Shown: piece by piece, positions 40,601 through 47,813 of the stretch
Position numbering within the stretch: the stretch's first letter is position 1
Layout of the letters: each line of letters opens with the position of its first letter
Origin: Fontisphaera persica
Lineage (GTDB): Bacteria; Verrucomicrobiota; Verrucomicrobiia; Limisphaerales; Fontisphaeraceae
Direction: 5' to 3'
NCBI RefSeq assembly: GCF_024832785.1
Contig: NZ_CP116615.1
Location: 310,001-374,000, forward strand
DNA: 64,000 nucleotides
Translations under genes and position numbers: made by a program
Notes under the pieces: generated by a model
Told to the model about the DNA's origin: nothing
What the model saw: only the letters and a program-made list of their open reading frames with translations
The model's database searches: none

Positions 40601-41646
40601 GCCACATCCCGTCCAACTTTGCCCAACGGCGGCGGGAGGCCGCCATCAAATACGCCAATGTGCATGAGGATATCGAGGAAATTCCCCAGCCCCAGCCGCC
40701 ACGGCCGGCCTTTCAACCACCACCGCCGATGCCGCCGCGGCCGGCGCCAGTAACGCTGGCCGGCTGGCCGTTGAGTGAGGCGGAAGCCAGGGCGCGGCAG
40801 GCTCAGTTGGGGACGGTGGAGATGCGGCTGGACTTGGGGGGCGGCCAGACCCTCGTGTGCCGCCGAATTCCGGCCGGCGAATTTCCGATGGGCGATGTGC
40901 AGGGGGAGGCGGATGAGTATCCGATGAAGGTGGTGAAAATTGAGCGGCCTTTCTGGCTGGGGGTGATGGAGGTGAGCCTGGCCCAGTACCAGCAATTTGA
41001 TCCGCAGCATCGCAACGGTTATTACGACATGCACTACAAGGATCAGGTGAAGCCGGGTTATCTCATGGATGCGCCGAATTTGCCGGTCATCCGGGTGTCC
41101 TGGGAGCAGGCCATGGCGTTTTGCCGCTGGCTTTCCGCACGCACCGGCAAACAAGTGACCCTGCCCACCGAAGCACAGTGGGAATGGGCCTGCCGGGCTG
41201 GCACAGCCACTCCTATGTATTATGGGGATTTGAACACGGATTTTGCGCTGTTCGCCAATCTGGCGGATGCCACTCTGCGCCAACTGGCGGTGCAGGGCGT
41301 GGACCCGCAGCCCATCCCCAACCCGGACAAGTTTTGGGATTTTGTGCCGAAGGACGCGCGGTTTAATGATGGTGTGCTGCATCTGGCCGAATGTGGCCGG
41401 TACCGCCCGAATGCGTGGGGCTTGCACGATATGATTGGCAATGTGGCGGAATGGACCTTGGATGATTACCGGCCATACCCATACACCCCCACGCTGCTTT
41501 CGCCGCCCACCGCCCAGACGCGCAAAGTCGTGCGCGGCGGCTCGTGGGCCGAGCGGCCCAAGGAATCGCGGGCCTCCTCCCGCCTGGATTATCCAGTCTG
41601 GCAGCGCGTGTACAATGTGGGCTTCCGCGTGGCCGTGCTGGATTGA
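37687..41646 (+). CDS. Hydrazine-synthase-alpha-like diheme cytochrome fused to an FGE/SUMF1-fold domain
   Basis: A 1319-residue exported protein; the start ATG at 37687 gives signal MNSRALGIGLALGWGWIGLL. Domains: an N-terminal ligand-binding-like beta sandwich (GSDDGCEFWFNGEKVL, residues about 115-200); a coiled-coil-like stretch about 230-370; a beta-propeller region about 415-760 (LLFSSIGSHGRWQVFEIHVD, YLPDERIIFDATT); two c-heme sites, CVGCH (820-824) and CSGCH (870-874); a Pro-rich linker about 1010-1030; and a C-terminal FGE-sulfatase/PvdO-fold domain from about 1056 (WGLHDMIGNVAEW). N-domain, propeller, then two hemes is the layout of anammox HzsA, but no HzsB or HzsC gene is here. The FGE catalytic cysteine pair is absent (RGGSWAERPKESRASSR), so formylglycine generation is unlikely. 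Function unknown; probably periplasmic redox. Confidence 0.85.
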   Translation: MNSRALGIGLALGWGWIGLLACSAEAATAGWAEALLAQRKAAMANAVVQESPWFTTGPLPAKSFEEALFPEHGVDLEARSADGKRRLWTQRDYPNGVVNDLRAGNSTSSYFYRTLVAKAGGPLRIGLGSDDGCEFWFNGEKVLSRDVPRGAGPDQDVVNVKLRPGTNTVLFKIYNRTGNCGFYYQSGVSSPSAVVAGLAAQYPREMALFSKYGQPARWLRQMDSTAVEQEVIGGLLKRLKEADAARERLQSLVSARTPPDNPAWLNLLVEVAGEVEAFERARGELERLNPAALRRAVEDLRTTYGEKYREGAEVLEELGRFEQELPKVKAALAAGERQALKVLQQYQALERRALLSNPALDFEEILLIKRQEGNLGLPQNWQGNTNLNPRMDNELVRMKVREENPVLRRVYKPAKDVFVGDVDLHYDGQKLLFSSIGSHGRWQVFEIHVDGTGLRQVTPGDEPDIDSYDAIYLPDERIIFDATTPFTGVPCVGGADYVANLHLMTPDGKHIRRLCFDQDNNWCPVMLPNGRVMYLRWEYTDSAHYFSRVLMSMNPDGTGQMEFYGSNSYWPNSLFYARPLPGSATKFVGIVSGHHGVPRMGELVLFDAARGRQSDAGAIQRIPGYGKPVKAVIRDALVDGSWPKFLHPFPLSDKHFLVACKPTPQAAWGIYLVDIYDNMLLLREEPGYALLEPVPLRKTERPPIIQDKVRPGATNAVVYLHNVYMGDGLKGVPPGTVKSLRLFQYEYSYRNMGGHYFIGMEGGWDVRRLIGTVPVQADGSALFNVPANTPIAIQPLDAEGKALQQMRSWFVGMPGEYVSCVGCHERQNQSSTLRNASAARSTPVDPQPWYGPKRGFSFLREVQPVLDRYCSGCHDGKDPSRPNLANTQIVGTTVGARLPVSYLNLHPFVRRNGPEGDYHVLTPLEFHADTSRLVQMLRKGHYNVRLDAEAWDRLITWIDLNVPAHGTFHEAGHIPSNFAQRRREAAIKYANVHEDIEEIPQPQPPRPAFQPPPPMPPRPAPVTLAGWPLSEAEARARQAQLGTVEMRLDLGGGQTLVCRRIPAGEFPMGDVQGEADEYPMKVVKIERPFWLGVMEVSLAQYQQFDPQHRNGYYDMHYKDQVKPGYLMDAPNLPVIRVSWEQAMAFCRWLSARTGKQVTLPTEAQWEWACRAGTATPMYYGDLNTDFALFANLADATLRQLAVQGVDPQPIPNPDKFWDFVPKDARFNDGVLHLAECGRYRPNAWGLHDMIGNVAEWTLDDYRPYPYTPTLLSPPTAQTRKVVRGGSWAERPKESRASSRLDYPVWQRVYNVGFRVAVLD

Positions 41647-41690
41647 ATGTCTATGACCCCAACCCTTGAACCTACCACCCCAACCTGAAC

Positions 41691-42349
41691 ATGAATCGGC
41701 GAACTCACCTCAAGATGATGGCCGCGGCGGCCGGCGCAGCAGCGCTGGGCGGCGGCTTGGTTACCGCAGCACAACCCTCTACGAAAATGAAAACCGTGAA
41801 ACTCCCCAAATACACCAACGCAGACTTCTACGATAAAAGCGGCAAGTTTTTGCCGGAAAAGGCCAAAGCCGCCTATTTCGACATGATGAAGCGGCATGGC
41901 TATGACATGCATATTGAGCATGCCAAAAAATGGGCAACGGATTTTTGGGTCACCGATTTTGGCCTTGGCGACTTCGTGAACGTGGGCATGGGCGGGGTGT
42001 TCTGGATTAATTCCCCGGAGCACAATTATTTTGCGCATGAGATTTACCTGCTGCCCGGCCAGATGATTGTGGAGCACGCGCATGTGGAGACCGCCAAGGC
42101 CAAACCCAAGATGGAAAGCTGGCATGTGCGGCACGGCAGTGTTTATTGCTTTGGCGAGACCGGCGGTGACATCCCGGCAGGGGTGGCGCTGCCCAAAAGC
42201 CAGGAAGCTTACATCACCGTGCGCCGTTGCCGGAGGAGGAAAAGGCGGAGGTGATGCAGTTGTTTTTGCAAGTCCGCAAGCTGCTCATGCAGCAGGTTTA
42301 TGATCAATTGATGCCCAGCACCGCCAAATCCATACCCACCCGAAAATGA
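41691..42349 (+). CDS. Exported cupin (D-lyxose isomerase-like), apparent one-base frameshift
   Basis: The reading frame opens at MNRRTHLKMMAAAAGAAALG (export signal) and encodes a cupin. Metal-binding-type residues are in MIVEHAHVETAKAKPKMESW and WHVRHGSVYCF, and FGLGDFVNVGMGG resembles D-lyxose isomerases. As written, the frame ends at 42254 with basic nonsense (VRRCRRRKRRR). Adding one base near 42222-42224 restores YITVRPLPEEEKAEV and runs to a TGA at 42347-42349 that overlaps the next ATG (ATGA). That fit strongly suggests the restored frame (219 residues) is the real or ancestral gene. Either the sequence lacks one C or the gene was recently inactivated. Sugar isomerase activity is only a family guess. 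Confidence 0.75.
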
Positions 42350-44220
42350 TGGATCGCTTGCTCAATAACTGGCGCGAGGCGTGGCGCGGGCGCGGCCCGT
42401 GGGCGCCTTATTTGCGGGCTATTTACCGCTTCTGGGACCGGCTGCTGGCGGCGCTGTTGTTTGTGCCGCGGTTTGTCTGGCAGGGATTGCTGCGGGTGTT
42501 TGAGGCGCTCGAGAACTTTTCCCTGCGCGGCCTCATTTTTGGCGAGGGCAGCGGCGGTTATGGCTATGGTTATGGCTATGGCTACGGCTACGGTTATGGT
42601 TATGGCAGCGGCAAGCCGCGTCCCAAGCGGAAGTGGTACAATCCTTTGGTGTGGATCGCCGCCCTTTGGCGGCTGGTGAGCACCGTTACCCGCGCGTTTT
42701 TTGGCTTCCGCACGGAAGGCATGGTGCCCGGGGTGGTGGCCTATGGCTACGGCCGCACGCGCGCCAAATTGGAAAGCGCGGTGGACAAACACCGTCTCCT
42801 GCTCAAACTCAAGGCGGTGCCGGCGGTCCTCACGATTCTGGGCTGGCTGGGCCTTCTGGGGTTGATGGTGTGGTTCACACCGGCACGCATCGAGGCACGC
42901 TACACCAAGTGGTCTGATGACGCCTACCAGATGGGCAATTTGCCGCGCGCGCGCGTGGCCAGTGAACGCCTGCTGCAGCTTGACAGCACGAATCAATCGG
43001 CCCATTTGCTGCGGCTGGCGCGCAATCTGGCGGCGATGGGATATGCGGATGATGCCCTGGCGCTGGCCAGCCGCACGGCCAAAGACAACGCCCAGGTGGC
43101 CGAGATGCAAATTGAGGTGGCGGAGAATATTATTGGCAACCCCGCCGCCTCGTCCAACATGCTCCATCACGCCGAGCGTTACTTGCTGGGTTTGTTTGCC
43201 AACAAACCGGATCAGGCCGAGGCCGCCGTGCTCCTGGGGCGCTATTACTACCGTCTGGGCGATTGGGAGGAGGCCCGCTGGTATTTGAAACGCGCCTTCC
43301 CCAAGCGCAATGATGCGGGACTGGTGCTGGCGGCCATTGAAATGGGTTACGGCAACACCCTCGCCCGCGATCGCTGGGCCTCCGCCGCCGCCGAATTTTT
43401 CAAGCTGAAAACCACCACCGGACGGCCCAAGGATCCCAAGACCTGGATGGCCCGCCGGCAATGGGCCGAGGCCGAAATGATGCAGGGCAACCTGACCAAC
43501 GCCCTCACCATTCTGAACGAAGGCATCGCCAGCACGGGCCTCAAAATCTACCACCGCATGGCGGCCAGCATTTATAGCGATTTAATCAAGCGCAGTTGGG
43601 CCTTGGACCCCACCAATCACTGGCAGCGCCTGGAATGGATGCGGACGGGTTTGAATCATGATCCGCAGAATGAGTTTTTGCTGCGCCAACTGGCGGCCAT
43701 GGCCAACAGCCAGGGCCCCACCGCCGAGGCGGCGCTATCCTTGGGACGCGAATTGGGCGCGGTGGCAGCCAATCGCCCCGCCCTTTACTATTACCTGGGC
43801 ATGGATTTGTACAGCCGCGGCCAGGAGCAGGGCGCCCGCAATCATCTGGAAGTCGCTTACCTGGGGCAGCCCGACAACCCGGTGGTGGCCAACAATTTTG
43901 CTTATCTTCTGGCCATCACTGACCCTCCGGACCCCTCGCGGGGGTTGAACATCATGAACACCGTCATCGAGCGGCATCCGCGCCAGCTCATTTTCCGGGA
44001 AACGCGCGGCCAGATTTTGCTGAAAATGCAGCGATGGCAGGAGGCCTTGGAAGATTTCGAGGCCGCCAAACCCCTATTCCAAAGCAACTCCGTGTTTCAT
44101 GCCAGCCTGGCCAAGGTCTATGCGGGCTTGGGCCAAAAGGACCTCAGCCGGCAGCATGAAAGCTTGGCGGCGGAATTGCGCGCCGAGGCATTGCGCTTGC
44201 GGGCCGCCCAGAACCCTTGA
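42346..44220 (+). CDS. Membrane-anchored TPR protein with (Gly-Tyr)8 tract
   Basis: A 624-residue protein. The N-terminus holds a hydrophobic segment about 30-50, then a Gly-Tyr tract with eight tyrosines (Tyr72-Tyr86, every second residue), a basic stretch PRPKRKWYNPL, and a clear membrane helix at about 145-170 (VPAVLTILGWLGLLGLMVWF). The rest (about 180-624) is helical TPR-like repeats. Examples are LLGRYYYRLGDWEEARWYLKRAF and YLGMDLYSRGQEQGARNHLEVAY. The start overlaps the cupin stop as ATGA, so translation is coupled. Tyrosine-rich tails of this kind occur on exopolysaccharide tyrosine kinases and their substrates, so phosphorylation is possible but unproven. Confidence 0.85.
   Translation: MMDRLLNNWREAWRGRGPWAPYLRAIYRFWDRLLAALLFVPRFVWQGLLRVFEALENFSLRGLIFGEGSGGYGYGYGYGYGYGYGYGSGKPRPKRKWYNPLVWIAALWRLVSTVTRAFFGFRTEGMVPGVVAYGYGRTRAKLESAVDKHRLLLKLKAVPAVLTILGWLGLLGLMVWFTPARIEARYTKWSDDAYQMGNLPRARVASERLLQLDSTNQSAHLLRLARNLAAMGYADDALALASRTAKDNAQVAEMQIEVAENIIGNPAASSNMLHHAERYLLGLFANKPDQAEAAVLLGRYYYRLGDWEEARWYLKRAFPKRNDAGLVLAAIEMGYGNTLARDRWASAAAEFFKLKTTTGRPKDPKTWMARRQWAEAEMMQGNLTNALTILNEGIASTGLKIYHRMAASIYSDLIKRSWALDPTNHWQRLEWMRTGLNHDPQNEFLLRQLAAMANSQGPTAEAALSLGRELGAVAANRPALYYYLGMDLYSRGQEQGARNHLEVAYLGQPDNPVVANNFAYLLAITDPPDPSRGLNIMNTVIERHPRQLIFRETRGQILLKMQRWQEALEDFEAAKPLFQSNSVFHASLAKVYAGLGQKDLSRQHESLAAELRAEALRLRAAQNP
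42556..42606 (+). repeat. Hexamer repeat encoding (Gly-Tyr)8
   Basis: Alternating ggc/ggt and tat/tac codons form an in-frame 6-bp repeat inside the TPR gene. Third-base variation (tat/tac, ggc/ggt) shows the tract is kept by selection on protein sequence or is old. It could still expand or contract by slippage in units of two residues. Confidence 0.9.
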
Positions 44221-44344
44221 TCCCTTCGCCTTGACTGGTGGATGACCCGGCTTCGCCGGGCAGGCAAACTGCCGGCACCTTTCTTATGCGGTATTTGGAG
44301 GGGTAGACTTGCCAAATCCAACCTTGGCTGGGATATTCTGCCTC

Positions 44345-45328
44345 GTGAAAACCCATCCATCCGTGCCCGTGACGCCCGGCCTTTCGCGCCGGCAATGGTT
44401 AAGAGCAAGCTGTGCCCTGAGCCTGGGGGCGGCTTGGCTTGCGGGGCAGGCGTCGCCAGCAGGGGGGAGCCGCCGCAAGATGCGCATTGCCCTCACTCCG
44501 GGGAGCATCGGCGTGCGCGCCAATCAGGTCGAGGCCATTCAATTGGCGGCCAAACATGGCTTTGAAGCCGTGGAGCCTTATGCCGGATACCTCGCCGGAC
44601 TGGCGGACGACGCCCTGAAGGCGCTGCGCGACGACATGGCCAAACACCAACTGACGTGGGCGGCTGCCGGTTTTCCCCTGCAATTCCGGGGGGATGACGC
44701 GGCTTATCAGGCCAGTTTGAAGGAATTGCCCAAAACCGCGGCCGCATTGCAGCGGGCGGGCGTGGAGCGCATGGGCACGTGGCTCTCGCCCACACATGCC
44801 AGCTTGAGCCGGCAGGAGAATTGGGAGCGTCACGTGAAGCGTTTGCGGGAAGGCGCGCGCCTTTTGGGGGAGCATGGCTTGCGTTTGGGTTTGGAATATG
44901 TGGGCACGCGCAGCGCCCGTGCAAGTAACCGTAAAACCTTCATTTACAACTTAAAAGATACTCAGGCCTTAATTCGCGACATCGGCCAGCCCAATGTGGG
45001 GGTGATTTTGGATAGTTGGCATTGGTGGCAGGCCGGAGAGACGGTGGAGGACGTGCTGGCCCTCAAGAATGCTGGGGTGGTATCTGTGGATTTAAATGAT
45101 GCCCCTGCCGGTGTGGCCATTGATCAGCAACAGGATGGACGGCGGGAATTGCCCTTGGCCACAGGCGTCATTCCTGTAAAGGGATTCCTCAACGCGCTGC
45201 GGCAAATCGGTTACGACGGGCCGGTACGGGCTGAGCCTTTTAATCAGGCGCTCAATGATTTGGACAATGACGCCGCTTGTGCCACCGTGGCCGCCGCGAT
45301 GAAAAAAGCGCTCGACCTGCTGGATTAA
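44345..45328 (+). CDS. Sugar phosphate isomerase/epimerase family TIM-barrel protein, exported
   Basis: A xylose-isomerase-like TIM barrel (AP_endonuc_2 type). A Tat-like signal SRRQWLRASCALSLGAAW precedes the barrel, which starts at RIALTPGSIGVRANQVEAIQ. Metal-ligand regions are LRLGLEYVGTRS (Glu), VGVILDSWHWWQAG (Asp/His), VSVDLNDAP and VRAEPFNQAL. No ATG precedes the signal. I chose the GTG at 44345 (327 residues); a TTG at 44309 is also in frame. It follows the TPR gene after 124 bases and may be separately expressed. The substrate is unknown; such exported proteins often accompany Gfo/Idh/MocA enzymes. Confidence 0.85.
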   Translation: MKTHPSVPVTPGLSRRQWLRASCALSLGAAWLAGQASPAGGSRRKMRIALTPGSIGVRANQVEAIQLAAKHGFEAVEPYAGYLAGLADDALKALRDDMAKHQLTWAAAGFPLQFRGDDAAYQASLKELPKTAAALQRAGVERMGTWLSPTHASLSRQENWERHVKRLREGARLLGEHGLRLGLEYVGTRSARASNRKTFIYNLKDTQALIRDIGQPNVGVILDSWHWWQAGETVEDVLALKNAGVVSVDLNDAPAGVAIDQQQDGRRELPLATGVIPVKGFLNALRQIGYDGPVRAEPFNQALNDLDNDAACATVAAAMKKALDLLD

Positions 45329-45342
45329 CCGGGCAGACTTGG

Positions 45343-45369
45343 GCACAATCTGCCGAAGGGAGATTGTGC
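45343..45369 (+). terminator. 9-bp perfect hairpin after the isomerase gene
   Basis: The arms gcacaatct (45343-45351) and agattgtgc (45361-45369) close a 9-base loop, 15 bases after the stop codon. No T tract follows, so it may terminate weakly, protect the 3' end, or be a binding site. Termination is a tentative reading. Confidence 0.45.
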
Positions 45370-45464
45370 TTGGGGGCAGACAGCCGGTGGCGTCGGCATA
45401 CTTCCCTTGTTGACGATAACCTCTCCTTTGACGCTCCGTAACAATAACGTTGCAAAGAATAATG

Positions 45465-45503
45465 TTGACGGCGGAGGGGGATGTCATATAAGCATTCTCC
45501 GCC
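45465..45503 (+). promoter_or_regulatory. Sigma-70 promoter with flanking inverted repeat before exbB
   Basis: TTGACG (45465-45470), a 16-bp spacer and TATAAG (45487-45492) make a near-consensus promoter ending 43 bases before the exbB ATG. An inverted repeat ggcggag (45470-45476) and ctccgcc (45497-45503) brackets the -10, a good place for a repressor or activator. Confidence 0.65.
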
Positions 45504-45535
45504 AACGCGGTAGTTAGTAATACGGATAACTCTCA

Positions 45536-46936
45536 ATGAGGAGAATGAACTATAAAAGGTACAAGGTGCTCCAAAGCGGGGGAGCCATGCTCTTGTTTCT
45601 GCTGGTGCTCACGGTGGCCGCCGTGGCACAAACCCCTCAATCTTCAACCGGTGGAACCAACGGCCTGTTTGAATTGTTCAACGAGCATTTGCCGCCAGGA
45701 GCGCGCTGGCGGTTGGAATATCAAGGCAGTGGCATTCGGCGGGGCGGAATTGCGGGTTCAAGGGTCAGCACAAACTATCTCTACCTGCGCCGCAGCGACA
45801 GTCCGATAACCATGGAGGGGCTTTCGATACCCATTCGCGAAAACCCCGGGCCGGGAGAGTATCGCTACCTGTCCTTTGCTTGGATAAAATGGGGCGAAGG
45901 TCAGGTGGGGTTGCAGTTCCATGTCCAACCGGACGGAACGGCGGGCGGCAGCACGAATTTCATTTATTTCGCCGGCCAAGGGGACCTCACCAATGGCAAG
46001 GCTTTGAGAATTGCAATGGATGCCGGCTCAAGCTGGTTCCGCGCGACGCGGGATTTATGGAAGGATTTTGGTGAGTTCACCATCACCGGCGTTTCCTTTA
46101 TCGCGATGGGCGGAAGGGATGCAGGTTTTGATAACCTCTACCTCGCGCAGAAGGAAAGTGATTTCAAAAATGCGCCCCCTATCATTCCCTCCCAAGTTGT
46201 GATGCCCGAGCCGCTGCCCCAGGATGCTGGCGAGCACCAAGCCGCCATGGCGGAGGAGGAAACCTCAAAAGGGGTGGGGGCAAATGTGGACATTGACTGG
46301 GGCGAGCAAATCAAGCGGGGCGGTGCGTGGATGTACCCGCTGTACCTGTTGGGATTGCTGGCGGTGGTGATAGCCGTGCAGCGATTGCTGACAGTACGCG
46401 AAGACCGGCTGGCCCCCCGCGCGCTGCGGGAGGCGGTGCGGGCGCATCTGGCCAGCCGCGATTACGAAGCGGCGTTGCGGGATTGCGACCAGCATCCCTC
46501 AACCTTGGCCGAGGCGCTGCGTTTTGTTTTATTGCATCGGGGGGCCGGTTTGGAGGTGGCCAGCCAGTCGGCGGGCGATATAGCGGCACGGGATATTCGC
46601 GGGCACTTGTCCCGGATTTACCCCCTGTCCGTGATCGCTTCGCTGGCTCCCTTGTTGGGGTTGTTGGGCACCGTCATCGGCATGATTCAGGCCTTCGGCA
46701 TGGTTGCCCTGTATGGTGATGAAGGCGGCGCTTCGATGCTGTCGAATTCCATTTCGCTGGCCTTGATCACTACTGCCGCCGGTTTGATCATTGCCGCGCC
46801 GTCCATTGCCATTTATTCCATTCTCAAAAACCGCATCATTAATCTGGCCTCCATCATCGAAGTGGAAATCGAAAATGCCACCACGGAGATTTTCCTCGGC
46901 GGGAACAAACCCGGCGGAGCGAAAGACACGCAATAA
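45536..46936 (+). CDS. ExbB/TolQ/MotA-type proton channel with N-terminal periplasmic domain
   Basis: A 466-residue protein, about twice the usual ExbB length. A hydrophobic signal/anchor (GGAMLLFLLVLTVAAVAQ, residues about 15-32) leads into a 180-residue beta-rich extracytoplasmic domain (WRLEYQGSGIRRGG, YRYLSFAWIKWG, VGLQFHVQPDG) resembling a carbohydrate-binding sandwich. The ExbB core follows: WMYPLYLLGLLAVVIAVQRL, the long cytoplasmic loop, IASLAPLLGLLGTVIGMIQA and LALITTAAGLIIAAPSIAIY. The conserved channel threonines are in these last two helices. It heads a four-gene cluster with two ExbD genes and a TonB-like protein. ATGs at 45536 and 45545 are possible starts; the second has GAGGAG very close upstream. 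Confidence 0.9.
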   Translation: MRRMNYKRYKVLQSGGAMLLFLLVLTVAAVAQTPQSSTGGTNGLFELFNEHLPPGARWRLEYQGSGIRRGGIAGSRVSTNYLYLRRSDSPITMEGLSIPIRENPGPGEYRYLSFAWIKWGEGQVGLQFHVQPDGTAGGSTNFIYFAGQGDLTNGKALRIAMDAGSSWFRATRDLWKDFGEFTITGVSFIAMGGRDAGFDNLYLAQKESDFKNAPPIIPSQVVMPEPLPQDAGEHQAAMAEEETSKGVGANVDIDWGEQIKRGGAWMYPLYLLGLLAVVIAVQRLLTVREDRLAPRALREAVRAHLASRDYEAALRDCDQHPSTLAEALRFVLLHRGAGLEVASQSAGDIAARDIRGHLSRIYPLSVIASLAPLLGLLGTVIGMIQAFGMVALYGDEGGASMLSNSISLALITTAAGLIIAAPSIAIYSILKNRIINLASIIEVEIENATTEIFLGGNKPGGAKDTQ

Positions 46937-46948
46937 AAGGCGAGCGCC

Positions 46949-47413
46949 ATGCGCATTCACTTGGATGACGAAAACGAGCCGGGCGTCCTAATGTCGCCGC
47001 TGATTGACTGTGTCTTTTTGCTGTTGATTTTCTTTCTGGTCACCACCATGTTGCGGAAATGGGAACGGCAAATCCCGGTGAAACTGCCGTCGGCCACCGC
47101 CAGTCTCTCCTCTACCAAGTCCATGCCGGAGACCGAGATCATCGCGATGGGCACGGATAAAAAACTTTTCGCCGTGGTTTCCCATGATGCCTATTCGGGG
47201 CAGACGACGTATCTGCCCATTAATAACCTGCCAGCCTATCTGGCGGCCTTGCGCGCCCGTCGCGGGGCTGACGTTCCGCTGGAAATCGCCGCGGAGCGGG
47301 GGGTGTCTGTGCAGACGGTGATAGACGTGTTCGACATGTGCCAGTTGCAGGGGTTCAAGCAAACACGGGTCCGTCTTGGAGGAAAGCCCAGTGCAGATCA
47401 AACTTCAGAATGA
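46949..47413 (+). CDS. ExbD/TolR-family protein, first copy
   Basis: A 154-residue single-pass protein. The short cytoplasmic N-terminus MRIHLDDENEPGVLM precedes the membrane helix SPLIDCVFLLLIFFLV, whose Asp is the conserved proton-carrying residue. A periplasmic domain of about 110 residues follows. It starts 12 bases after the exbB stop. The second ExbD gene begins inside its last codons, so translation is coupled. Two unlike ExbD copies suggest a heteromeric stator. Confidence 0.92.
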   Translation: MRIHLDDENEPGVLMSPLIDCVFLLLIFFLVTTMLRKWERQIPVKLPSATASLSSTKSMPETEIIAMGTDKKLFAVVSHDAYSGQTTYLPINNLPAYLAALRARRGADVPLEIAAERGVSVQTVIDVFDMCQLQGFKQTRVRLGGKPSADQTSE

Positions 47414-47813
47414 GGAAGAGCCGGAAGTCTCGATGGCGCCCTTGATTGACTGCGTCTTTCTGCTGTTGATCTTCTTTTTGGTTTCCAGCATGACCAAGGT
47501 CAAGAGCAAAGACATCCCCGTCAATCTGCCCGCCTCCCAGGCAGCGGAAAAAATGCGCCCCAGCGACAAGCAGGTGGTGGTGGGCATTGACCGCGACGGC
47601 AAATTCTATTGGAACGGCGCCCCGTGTACCAGTAATTTTCTTCTCGAACAACTGCGAAGCCTTTGCATTGCCGACCCCGGCCGCCGTGTGCGCATTGATA
47701 TGGACCAAGACGCTCCTTTTGGGCGCTTTGTCGAAGTTATGGACGCCTGTCAGTTCTACAATCTGGGCAATATCGGCATTCGGACTTATGACGAGAACTA
47801 CAACCGCCGCTGA
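47391..47813 (+). CDS. ExbD/TolR-family protein, second copy
   Basis: A 140-residue single-pass protein starting at GTG 47391, chosen because GGAGG (47378-47382) sits 8 bases upstream. A TTG at 47376 is also in frame. The acidic N-terminus QIKLQNEEEPEVS is followed by MAPLIDCVFLLLIFFLV with the conserved proton-path Asp, then a periplasmic domain. It overlaps the first copy by 23 bases and the next gene by 26 bases, so all three are tightly linked. Sequence identity to copy one is high in the helix and low outside it. Confidence 0.9.
   Translation: MQIKLQNEEEPEVSMAPLIDCVFLLLIFFLVSSMTKVKSKDIPVNLPASQAAEKMRPSDKQVVVGIDRDGKFYWNGAPCTSNFLLEQLRSLCIADPGRRVRIDMDQDAPFGRFVEVMDACQFYNLGNIGIRTYDENYNRR

Noticed and set aside
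37687-41646. Anammox metabolism from the HzsA-like protein
   Set aside because: No HzsB/HzsC, hydrazine dehydrogenase or ladderane genes in the window; the fusion to an FGE fold points to another role.
40855-41646. Active formylglycine-generating enzyme
   Set aside because: The cysteine pair needed for catalysis is missing in the RGGSW region; only the fold is kept.
42556-42606. CRISPR-like or non-coding repeat
   Set aside because: It is an in-frame codon repeat without spacers inside a supported gene.
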